The notes below the pieces were generated by a model, which was not told the DNA's origin, made no database searches, and worked only from the letters and a program-made list of their open reading frames with translations. A program made the position numbers and the translations under genes. DNA of 64,000 bases, taken from assembly GCA_030068145.1 (NCBI GenBank), contig JAPJBO010000476.1, forward strand, positions 108,216 to 172,215. The letters run 5' to 3'. How positions within the stretch are numbered: position 1 is the stretch's first letter; every line of letters starts with the position of its first letter. The stretch comes from Diplonema papillatum. Its lineage: Eukaryota > Euglenozoa > Diplonemea > Diplonemida > Diplonemidae. Shown here in pieces: positions 40,841 to 49,830 of this stretch.

Positions 40841-41452
40841 TCATGTTCCACTGAGAAGCTTTGAGCAGAAGGTTACCAACATTCCCAGTGTCGACAGGTG
40901 GAGCATCGTCCGTCTGGTGCTTGGAAGCACTTTAAGCACGATTGAGCGCTCAGCAGGATCAGCCTCGTCGACTGAGAGAGCCAACAGTCTCTCCTCGTTG
41001 TCAACCAATATTGTTTTCACAGCTCCCATTTCAATTTTCTTCGAGAACGACAAGCGGTCCGTACTATGGAAAAGGCACATCCACCGCCAGGCATTCATCC
41101 GCGGGGGGAACTGTTCGTGTTGAAAAACCCCCGTACCGAAAAAAGCGAGTCTAGTCAAAACCAGCAGTGCATACTGGCAGTGTTGTGTCATTCGGCCCAT
41201 GCTTTTATAGAAAGCAAGCGTGCACGGTCTCTGAAGATATCGAGTCAGAAACACTAGTCCAAGCCACTTCGAGCCGCTGAAGACATACCCACACCCAAAC
41301 GTAAATACTGGGCCAGCAGTCGTCAGCACTGCGCCCATGCGAGTGGTTCTCAGAACAGGACTCAATACTTTTACCCAGGTAGCGACTGCCGACCGCCAGG
41401 ACACGCTTGGATGGGTGTGCGAATTCGTACAGAGAGAGTTTGTTTTCCACAT
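40841..41452 (-). CDS. Possible minus-strand gene or exon
   Basis: A 203-codon minus-strand frame. The most protein-like part is KKIEMGAVKTILVDNEERLL and the following LALSVDEADPAERSIVLKVL, preceded on the minus strand by a good acceptor (TTTTTCCATAG near 41065) and followed by a donor GTAACC near 40876. That would make an exon of about 190 bp. Upstream, GAVLTTAGPVFTFGCGYVF is hydrophobic. No family recognised, and chance is not excluded. Confidence 0.3.
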   Translation of the reverse strand: MWKTNSLCTNSHTHPSVSWRSAVATWVKVLSPVLRTTRMGAVLTTAGPVFTFGCGYVFSGSKWLGLVFLTRYLQRPCTLAFYKSMGRMTQHCQYALLVLTRLAFFGTGVFQHEQFPPRMNAWRWMCLFHSTDRLSFSKKIEMGAVKTILVDNEERLLALSVDEADPAERSIVLKVLPSTRRTMLHLSTLGMLVTFCSKLLSGT

Positions 41453-41620
41453 CCTCGGGTGGGAGGTGCCACCTGTGCAATGGCATTCAGCTGTTACGAC
41501 GGGGCCGAAAAGCCGGTGCAGCTACACCGCAAGATGAAACCAGCAGTCTTTCGCAGAATGTCGGGTGAGGAACAGCTGACAACCACCCATGGTCTATCCG
41601 CTCCCCAAACCATCACGTAT

Positions 41621-41659
41621 GTGTACACGGTGGAGTCCAGCCACAGAAGCTGGAGTTGA
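41621..41659. mobile_element. Half fold-back MITE (solo arm)
   Basis: ACACGGTGGAGTCCAGCC.CAGAAGCTGGAGTT matches the consensus left arm of the fold-back family, but no centre or right arm follows. It lies 129 bp upstream of the ADP-ribosyltransferase start. Confidence 0.8.
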
Positions 41660-41787
41660 CCAGCCGATCCCACACATTCAAAACCCACGAGGACTCATAT
41701 AACTTTCAACAACTAGGCACTCCGTTTCCTGGCCCCTCATAAATGGTGTCACCCTGAGCACAGTCGATCACAACAACAAGCATCGGG

Positions 41788-44700
41788 ATGGACGGAGCAC
41801 TGCTGTCACCTGGGCCTCAGCGCAAGCAGCCTGCGCTGACGCCCCCTCCGTTGAAACAGCCGACGGTCACGTTCGGCAGCCCGGACGCGAAGGGGCACGA
41901 CGGGGGCATGCCGGCACCCTTGCACCTGGCCCACCTGTCGCCGCCTGTTGGCGAGTTGAGCCTGTCGCCCGATGAAGTCGATGCGCGCGTGCAGGCGCGG
42001 CTGCGGCAGGTGTCGCCGACGAGGATCCGGACCATGTCGCCGTTGGCGATGCCGCCGACACTCGAGCACCCCCCGCTGCCCCCGGTCACGCCGCGCGCCT
42101 TGAACGTTCGCCCCGCTTTCACGCCGCCGACGCCTGCCGGGCCGAGCGTGCTCGTCGGCTCTCCTTCGCTGCTGGCCTTCCAAACCTTCGTCGCGCAGGA
42201 AAAAGAGTGCGCCGACGCTTGGTGGAACGGCACGATGGAGCCACTGTTGAGGGAGCTGCGAGGAACTGCAGCCGAGCTCGAGACGTTCGTCGAAAAGGAG
42301 ACGGAAGACGAGCAAGAGGTGGAAGCCAGGTACCTCTGCTTGGAGAGGAAGCTCGCTATGATCGAACTGGAAGAACGAACGGCGGGCGCAGAGTACGAGA
42401 GTTTCCTCGCGGAGAGCAAAGCGATGGATCAGGTTCTGGAAGAGCTGAACACGACCGAAAGCGTCGTGATGACGGAAGCAGAGGCAGCTTTGGGAGTCGA
42501 AAGAGCCGTGGAGAAGGGCTTCCTCGACGAGCACGACGAGTACGCCATCCTGCGCGAAAACGTGCCGGTCATCTCGCTGATCCACCACCTGCAGACCCGG
42601 GAAGACCTGCTCCGCGACTTGGAAGACCGCATTCTGCTCTTCCAGTCAACCGACGACAGCCAGTGGGCCGTCAACGCCGCAACGTCCGCGTCCGACTTCC
42701 TCTCGAGCGGGTATCCGAAGGGGGTCACCCGGCTCCCCGTCGACTCGTACCCATCCGTGAAACCCGTCGTTTCAGTGAACGAGCCCGAAAAGCTCCGCTT
42801 CTTGATCCGGACGCTGAGCGAGTGCTCCCGGGAAGCCGACCTGCTCGACGAGTTCTCGCGGAACCTCCGGACGCGGTACCCGCCGAAGTCGGCGGCGCAC
42901 AAGAGGGAGGTGCTGGTGCGCTTCAGCTACGGGGCGCGCGTGCTCGCGGGCAGGAAGGAAGTCATCCGGTTGAAGAAGCGGCGGCCGCTTCTGAAGAGCG
43001 CGGAGCTGCTGGTGCTGTGGCTGTACACGGCGCACGGCGTCGACATCGACGCGTTTTTGGGGTTCGAGGTGCCGGCGGCGGGCGACGTGAACGGGAGGCG
43101 GGCGTACGTGAAGCGGTACAAAACCGATGCAAAGTGCGACGGGAGGCTGCGAAACGGGTGCGTGTTCGCGGAGGTCAACTGGGCCCTGCGGGAGATCGGC
43201 GGGCAGGGCCCGGCCGCCAGCGCCGAGGCGATGGACGTCGCGCGCCGGTGGCCGGTGTTCATCATCGTCCTGCGCCGGGCCGCGCTGCTGTGCCAGGGAG
43301 CCTTCGACTTAGCCACGCACAACGTCCCCTACAACCCGCGCTCCCCCTCCACCGCCAGCACCGTCCCACGGCTCTTCCGCGGGTTCGGCGGCCTCCCCCA
43401 CGGCCCGTTCGCCGGGATGACATCGGTCCCCAAAGGCGCCGTCCTCACGTGGCCCGCCTTCACCAGCTGCGCGGTGGACCGGTCGGTGTCGCTGTCGTAC
43501 ATCGACGGGTCCGCCGCCAACGCGGCCGCCAAGAAGGGGCACGCCGTCCTCTTCGAGATCAACGATGCCGTCCTGGGGTGCCCGCTGCAGCACATCTCGC
43601 AGTACCCCGAGGAAAAAGAAGTAGTCCTGCCTCCGATGGTGTGCCTTTTCCAGCGGTGCTTTGTGGTTCAAAACCCCGGCGCTCGATCGAAAAAAGACAG
43701 GCGCTTCGTTTTGTTTGTGCGTGCCGGTTGATCGTTGTATTTACCCTGTGTATATTCAGGTAAGGAATTCTGATTCCTTTACCAACCACCAAAACACGCT
43801 GCCTACGTCTTTTTAGCCTGCACAATACATTGAAGGGCAACCCGCAAGATTGTTAGTACTAAAAAAGTGTTCGGTTCGATCGTGGGAAGTTGGGAGGGGG
43901 GAGACGCGGTAGTCAATGGGATTTGCAGAAGCATGAGAGGGGCGACTTCTCTCTGAACACGAAACAATTATTGCAAACACCACATCCACACAGACATTCT
44001 TCGCCGTGCTTTCGTCCGAAGGCAGCCCCGAAATCAAGAGCAAGTGCGTAGAAGGCATGCGTCGAGCGGGGGTGCAGGGCTCGGCCGATGGCATCGAAGC
44101 CAAGGTGGTTCGGATCCAGATCGACGACCAACAGTCGCGGCGCGCCGCAGGCGAACTCGACGACATCGGCAGGAGGCTGGCTGAAGAGGCAAACGACAGG
44201 ATTGCCGGCGTGCTCAGAGGTGTCGATCCGGCTGTTCTGCCCGGATTGAAGCAGCATCACGCCACCGAGGTGTTGACCCTCGAGAGGGAGCTGTTCCGCT
44301 TGCAGGAAAAAAAGCGACGGTCCGTAACACGTGCCGTCGAGCTCCGGCAGAGAGACGCGAAGAACTTGTACCGCGAGACACTGTGCTCTCAGCTGAGGGA
44401 CGATTTGGAGGAGGCGTTGAAGCAAGAACAGGAGCTGCTGCGCAACGCGGAGATTAGGCTCTTGGACCAATCGGGTATGGGCGACCGCTTCGGATGGGGC
44501 TTCGATGCAGCCATGCTGTACTTGAAAGGTCTCGTCATCAATTTGTGTGCAGACTGGGCCTTCATTGGAAATGTCCACCGGACCGTATCCAAGGAAGCAG
44601 CAGCCGATGGCGTTTCTACGTCTTTCCGATACATCCAGACATGTGTCAGCTCTGCGTGCCCTGATTGCTTGCACACACTTCGATGGCCGGAGTTCAGCTA

Positions 44701-44926
44701 TGCAATAGCAGTGCGCAGTGCCCCGTCAGACGAGTTGGTGTCTGCCTACAAGCAGCTGGTCACATGTTATGACATGATCGATGACCCAAAGGCGCAGGCT
44801 GTGCCATTTTCACAGCAGATTTTGTTCAATATGGACCACTTGACCGCCCTCTACAATGCTGCCGTGTATGAGTCCATCTGGGCTGGCAATCCTGTTCCTG
44901 ACAACAACAGCATGAGAAGGCTGTGA
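41788..44926 (+). CDS. Arginine ADP-ribosyltransferase-like protein with coiled coil, 2 exons
   Basis: Exons 41788-43638 and 43994-44926, phase 0, give about 927 aa. ARTC-type enzymes move ADP-ribose from NAD+ to arginine side chains of target proteins. The first 130 residues are Pro-rich and disordered (LTPPPLKQPTVTFGSPDA). Residues 135-270 are acidic helix (LERKLAMIELEERTAGAEYE). The ART fold has the R-S-E triad: R in LFRGFGG (about 531), the STS-type segment TSCAVDRSVSLSY (about 559) and the ExE motif EEKE at 609-611, whose last E is the catalytic position and whose first E favours arginine as acceptor. Intron removal restores VLPPM|TFFAVLSS, the last strand of the fold. Exon 2 adds a coiled coil (LERELFRLQEKKRRSVTRAV) and an unrecognised Cys-containing C terminus. 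No signal peptide, so it is probably intracellular. Confidence 0.85.
43688..43850 (-). repeat. Intron repeat family B, antisense, in the ART intron
   Basis: On the minus strand: GCGGGTTGCCCTTCAATG, GTGCAGGCTAAAAAGACG, GGCAGCGTG, ACACAGGGTAAATACAACG, ATCAACCGGCACGCACAAAC, AACGAAGCGCCTGTCTTTTTT. It is the most complete family B copy and fills nearly half of a 355-bp intron. Confidence 0.9.
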
Positions 44927-46011
44927 GTTTCGAGATTTTCCTATGCCGTTTGTGCCTGACATGTGGTCAGTGCCTGCAAGAAGGCAGAATCCCCTATTTG
45001 TGTCGGGGTGCTTTCTTGCATGACACGTTCTCCTCTGCGGCGTCTCCAGTTGATGTTGCTAAAGTCATGGTTCCAGTTGGTAGCCAGCCTCATTTGATTT
45101 TGCTCCTGGGAACATTTTATTTCATTAACTGTTTGTACCTCCTTAACTCTCAATGGCGACAAGAGCAAGTTGATTTCCTGGTAGTGTGTGGCAACTTCTA
45201 AAGGCAGACGAGAGATCGACCAGTGTCAGTGTATGCCAAGGCAGTTATGCGCAAAGCGAAGAAACCCATCTGCCTACAGTTTCTGTGGTGGTGCAGTTGT
45301 GCCAAACGAGGGAGCATTTCCGAACGATAAGTGAAGTCAGCAAAAAAGTGCCCATGCAGGACTGTCCCTCCTCCTTGAGTTATGCACTCTACACGCGAAG
45401 AAGTATCGTTTATTTTGGACGTAAAAATACTGCGGTGAGTAATTGAATAGGACTCTTGAGTTGTGCTGTGACTCAACTATTCCTCTACCACCTCCGCACG
45501 ACCAAGCTCTGGACATGTTTTTTCGTAAGAGAGAACACCATCCCTGTCCTGTTTGGAGTTTTCAAGACGAAGTTGTCTTTTGCACCCCTCCACTGCCACC
45601 ATTGTGCACCCGTTCCCCATTTGTTCTCTAGAGGACAAACCGTGTCCGCTTCCTTTCTCTCCCGGCACTCGTCCGAATGTTGTCAACTCATGTCTAATAT
45701 CTCGCTTTTGCGGGGTGTCAAATATATATTAGAGACCGAATGAAAGTCATTTCTCTTACCCTTCATGCATGCAGCAGAGCCGGCAGTTATTGCGTTGAGT
45801 GGGTGTGGCCCTACCTCCAACCCCAGGACCCCAGCAAACCTCTGCCTTGCCAGCGGCACCAGAACTACACATTCTTGCCCCAAACCGGAGGGAGTCAACC
45901 ATTTTTGTTTGCGGGGGGATCCTTTTTCGACCTTGTGAAGTGATGTGTTCAGTTCCAGGGTTTGCCGGCTTTGTACCGGGTTCTTGCCAGGTTTGCGCCG
46001 GGTTCTTCGAG
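44927..46011. other. Intergenic, no gene seen
   Basis: Short ORFs only. 45943-45998 (CAGTTCCAGGGTTTGCCGGC, GGGTTCTTGCCAGG) resembles 11007-11045 ahead of the histone-like gene. Confidence 0.5.
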
Positions 46012-46180
46012 TGAATGGCATGATTAGCGCACTAGAAATAACTGACTGGTGGCACTAGTCATAAGCCATGACGAGTACGATCATTAGTAAACGACTAGTG
46101 AATGGCATGACTAATGCGCTAGAAATATTGACTGTTAACACCTGTCATACGACATGACGAGTACGATCACTAATAAATAG
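46012..46180 (+). repeat. 87-bp tandem duplication
   Basis: Two units of GAATGGCATGA.TA..GC.CTAGAAATA...CATGACGAGTACGATCA.TA. The second unit runs directly into a family C right end (GCGAACTTTCACTCT, 46183-46197), which in turn precedes an exon. Confidence 0.85.
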
Positions 46181-46209
46181 CGAACTTTCACTCTAAATAA
46201 CTAGTGCAG

Positions 46210-47052
46210 GTCGACGCTTACTACAAGAAGTTCTACCTAGAGCCTCCCACGGGCAGAGTAAGTACCGACGAAGAATTCCCCCCGACCACCAGGCTTGACT
46301 GGGAAGGGCGCGAAGGCGCAAGGGGCGGGGGGCGGGCGGCGGGAAGAAAGGGGTGCCGGTAAGCGGGACAGCCAAAGGGGGGGAAAATGAGCGCCACGCC
46401 AAAGGGCAAGAAGGAGAAGAAGGAGAAGAAGGACAAAGCCGATAAGAAGGAGAAGAAGGACAAGGCCGACAAGAAGGAGAAGAAGGACAAGAAAAAGGAG
46501 AAGAAGGAGAAGTCTTCCGCGAAGGAAGGCAAGCCGGGAGCGTCGGTGTTCGAAGGCCCGCCGAAGCCGCAAAAACCGGGTGTGGAGGAGGTCAATGGCG
46601 AGATCATCATCTCAATGGAGGAGCTAGACGACATGTACCTCAACGGCCGAAACTTCCCCGTGAAGCGCTATGAGTACCCAGCCCACATAGCCAACCCGCC
46701 CGCGCCCGTAGACTTGGTTGACGAGGTCATGCAGGAAGTCGAAGCGACACGTACCAGCGAAGAAGCCGAATGCTCGCAACTGGAACAGCTGTCGACTGTT
46801 TCGAAGGAAGAGCTGAGCGCCGCCTTAGAGGTGCTGCAGAGGATGCAGTTCGGAAAGGAGACGTGCCGAGCGATGGCGGGGGATCCCGCAGACTTCCAAG
46901 TCGCCGTAGGCTGCTTTATCCGAGCTGAGTGTCCTCCAGGCACAGCACCACAGCCAGTCTGCATAGCTGGACTTGTCGCCGGTGTGCTAACGATTCTTGT
47001 TTTCCCAGCCTCAAAAGCTGGGTTTCTCATGCCATTCCCTGGCAGTCCCTGA
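46210..47052 (+). CDS. Lysine-rich protein, partial, at least 2 exons
   Basis: A 48-bp exon 46210-46257 (VDAYYKKFYLEPPTGR) lies between an acceptor TGCAG and a perfect donor GTAAGT. A second exon opens at 46372 after GGGACAG, in phase, and reads PKGGKMSATPKGKKEKKEKK. The Lys/Glu/Asp run (KKDKADKKEKKDK) is followed by a more ordered part: IIISMEELDDMYLNGRNFPV, KRYEYPAHIANPPAPVDLVD and KEELSAALEVLQRMQFGKE. The ORF continues to 47052, but coding character fades after about 46912 (DFQVA|GTAGGC, a candidate donor), so the rest may be intron. Alternatively the gene starts at the ATG at 46387. It may continue into the coiled-coil exon at 48255. Function unknown; a chromatin- or ribosome-associated role would fit but is not shown. 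Confidence 0.5.
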
Positions 47053-47559
47053 ACGGAGGGGAACGGCAAGGGGGTTTCTACCGGGAGCAGAAAGACTACT
47101 GGCGGAAGTCCTTTGGATCAAACTCAAAAGGCTAGGTTTCGTGCCACATTCCATTCGCGGTGCAGCAAGCTCGTCGTGCAAAAGCCATAGCGCTGTCGTG
47201 GCAATAACGTGATACACAAAACCTTACTCGAACTACTCGTCACTCGACACACCGAAGCAAACCTCTACGGAAAAAAAAGCGATCGTTTTTTTTTTTTTTT
47301 TGGAGCGCGGTGGGGAGTGGGGCAGCAGTCAGTTGTGAGACTGGCAGGTGAGCAGCGTCGCCTCCCCTAGCGAGCTCTCGGATCAAGCTGCGTCTGATGC
47401 AGCTGTTGTAGGGATCGCCTACATACACTCAGCCGCGCGTGCCTTCATTGCGAAGGTTACTGCTGCGGCCTTCTGGGTGGCAGCTGTGTCAGGTCAAGTA
47501 GCGAGATCTGAGGCCCTGTGATGGCTGAGTGCACACCTAAGCAGGGCTGCATCCTCGTG
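47053..47559. other. Non-coding or intron
   Basis: No gene seen. GCGATCG followed by 17 T and GGAGCGCGG (47278-47308) matches the T-tract/GGAGCGCGG junction at 21238-21256. Confidence 0.5.
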
Positions 47560-47786
47560 TTGTAGCCGTGTTGTATATAAGCTTCGTGGGGGCCTGGTCA
47601 ACCACCTCATCACTATAGGGCACAAACCTTTCTTGACAGTGATTGGACAGTCGGGATTGCCGGGGGCGGGTCTCCATGAAGAAGATAATTGTAAAGCAAG
47701 ACCTGCCCCCTGCGCCTGCTGTCTCCGGCTGCTTCGGCAGACGACACATACTACTACTACTTTGGAGCGCGGGACACTGTACTTGC
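47560..47786 (+). repeat. Interspersed repeat, copy 2 (partner 3803-3990)
   Basis: The 200-bp partner of 3803-3990, extended by TTTGGAGCGCGGGACACTGT (47761-47786), a word also present at 21247-21270. It is followed by a long T tract at 47805-47820. Confidence 0.9.
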
Positions 47787-48080
47787 CTTTTTTTGTGCTT
47801 GCCTTTTTTTTTTTTTTTTTGCGACAACCAATTTCTGCTTCCCTGGAGACAGTAATTGTTACAACTGAAAAGATACAAAACCAGGGCCCCAGTAACAAGC
47901 GAAACTGGCCCAACCCCATGAGAGAAGGGCACTGGGAAACGTATTCTGAGGTAATTAATTCAATCAACAAACATGATCCAGAGGGGTGTGAGGTTCAAAA
48001 GGAACACGTTGCATTCCAAAAGAAACAAGGCCGGTCCAGAATACCGATGAGAACCAAGGTATTTCCACCGAAATCCCCTG

Positions 48081-48180
48081 TTTCCACACCCGCTTTGCGG
48101 GTGCTTTGCGGGTGTGGCACACGCCCTTTGCGGGTGTGGCACATGCCCTTTTAGAACCTCCCGATTTAACTCCAGCTGCC
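48081..48180. mobile_element. Fold-back MITE, rearranged
   Basis: CACACCCGCTTTGCGGGTG is followed by repeated GCTTTGCGGGTGTGGCACA and ends AACTCCAGCTGCC. The right arm is intact and the central palindrome is multiplied. It ends about 75 bp before the coiled-coil exon. Confidence 0.75.
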
Positions 48181-48254
48181 TAGGGGGGGGCACGATTTGT
48201 CCCTTGGCATTTTCGCCACTTTTACGGGGGACCCCTCTCTATTTTTAAACACAG

Positions 48255-49234
48255 GCGCGTCGTACGTGGTCGACGCAGCGCGGAGGCTCGAAACGGACAA
48301 GCGGGTGCGCGGGAAGAACGCGCGGGGGGAGACGGTGCTGGTGCCGCTGGTGCACGTGCACACGAAGGCGTTCACCGAGGAAGAAGTCGCGCTCTTCGTG
48401 CGGACCGTCCGGTCGGTGAACGGCGACCTGCCGACTGCTGAGCTGGCCGCCGAGAAGCGTGCAGAGCTGCGCCGCCACCTCGAGCGCAAGCAGCAGCTGA
48501 AGCGCAAGCGCGCCGAGGAAGAACTGGCGGCATCGAAGGTGCGTGCCGTCGCGTCCAAGCCGGCGACCAGCGACGAAGTCGTCGCCGGGTTAGCGGGCGC
48601 CACGCTGGCGGTGATCTGCGGGCAGCCGTGGCGGCACGTCTCGCCGGACATCCTCCGAGAGGCGGTCGAGCTCTGCAAGCAGGACCTCGGCACCGAGCTG
48701 CAGGGTGCGCACAGCGCCCTTGAGCAGGCACGCAGCGCGAAGGCAGCCCTCAGGGCCGACCTGACTGCGGCCGAATCCCGCATCCGAGACCTCACCGCCG
48801 GCACCGCCGACTTCGCGGCACGGGAGCAGGACGAGGAAGACAAGACCGACAAGAAAATAGCGGACCTCGGCAAGATGCGCGAGGTGTACGCGGGGCGCGT
48901 CGAGGCCCTCGAAGCCCGGCTTCCCGGCATCGTCGACGGGCAGGAGCAGGAGATCCGGCAGCGGAAGGCGGACGTGGTCTCTCTGCAGAAGCGGTTCGCT
49001 GACGTGCAGGCAGACTTGGACGCGGCGGAAGACAAGGTCGTCGAGCTCAAGAAAGTGAGGGACGAAGGGGCCCAGCAGATGGAAGCCGCAGAGGAGCAGA
49101 TGTTCCAAGTCCACGCGCAAGTTGCTGAGCAGTACTCTGTCCAGGAGAAGCTGACGAAGCGGCTCGCACGCATGCAGGTCAGCCAGTTCCACCTCGAGGA
49201 GATGTTGCAGCAGGCTCGGGTGGAAGAGGCGTAG
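48255..49234 (+). CDS. Coiled-coil protein, C-terminal exon
   Basis: The exon starts after acceptor ACACAG at 48254 and runs to TAG 49234, about 326 codons. Opening residues ASYVVDAARRLETDKRVR and VPLVHVHTKAFTEEEVALFV look globular. Residues from about 75 on form a long heptad-rich coiled coil (LERKQQLKRKRAEEELAASK, then QKRFADVQADLDAAEDKVVE and QAVEQYSVQEKLTKR-like repeats). A short globular insert, VAGLAGATLAVICGQPW, interrupts it near residue 115. The 5' end of the gene is not established. No family recognised; a cytoskeletal or basal-body scaffold is plausible from architecture alone. A decayed copy of its end and a shorter one of its beginning follow downstream. Confidence 0.7.
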
Positions 49235-49344
49235 TGGACGGGCTCCGATTGCAAGTGGGCCCAAGACCGTTTCGTAGAAGCAGCCCTGGCAAGCGAAGAA
49301 CTACACCAGTGCTTTAAGCTCGTTTTGCGCAGCTTCAGAAAGCT

Positions 49345-49520
49345 GGAGTTGCCAAGCTCTGGAAGCCGGATGTGATCTCTCTCTGCACAAGCTGTTCACT
49401 CGGCTTCAGGTGGAGCCCAAGATGCCGAGGTGATGGAGGCTGCTGGGAAACAGATGTATCAAGTGCACAAACTGCTGAGCAGTACTCTGTCAAGTGTCGA
49501 GGAGAAGCTGAGACTAGCCA
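49345..49520 (+). pseudogene. Decayed copy of the coiled-coil exon 3' part
   Basis: It matches 48970-49155 (GTGATCTCTCTCTGCA.AAG, GAGGCTGCTGGGAAACAGATGT, AGTGCACAA, GCTGAGCAGTACTCTGTC, GAGGAGAAGCTGA) with several indels and stops. Confidence 0.85.
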
Positions 49521-49689
49521 AAACTGTCGTTAACCACCACGCACTCTGGCACACAAGAAGACACACAAAATAAGCAATTCGCAACGAACCCGTCTTCAAA
49601 TAAGGGTGCAGGTATTCCAAATAAGCAGTGTCACGATGGTCGAGGTGGTGAAACAGCACTACACGTAGCTGTTCGTAGTGCTCTCGCAC

Positions 49690-49830
49690 CCGTTACATGT
49701 CGACGAAGCGCCCAACACTTTGCAGATCTCAGACGCGGAGGAATTGTTGTCCAGAATAGTCGGCCATACTATTTACGGGTCTCTACTTTGACGAGTCTGT
49801 CGTGCGTGTGTTCGACAGAGCGCGGAGGCT
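49690..49830 (+). pseudogene. Decayed trace of the coiled-coil exon 5' part
   Basis: GTCGACGAAGCGC at 49696 and TCGTGCGTGTGTTCGACAGA-GCGCGGAGGCTC at 49799 resemble 48259-48292 (TCGTACGTGGTCGACGCAGC-GCGGAGGCTCG). The match is short, and order is 3' copy first, then 5' trace. Confidence 0.5.
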
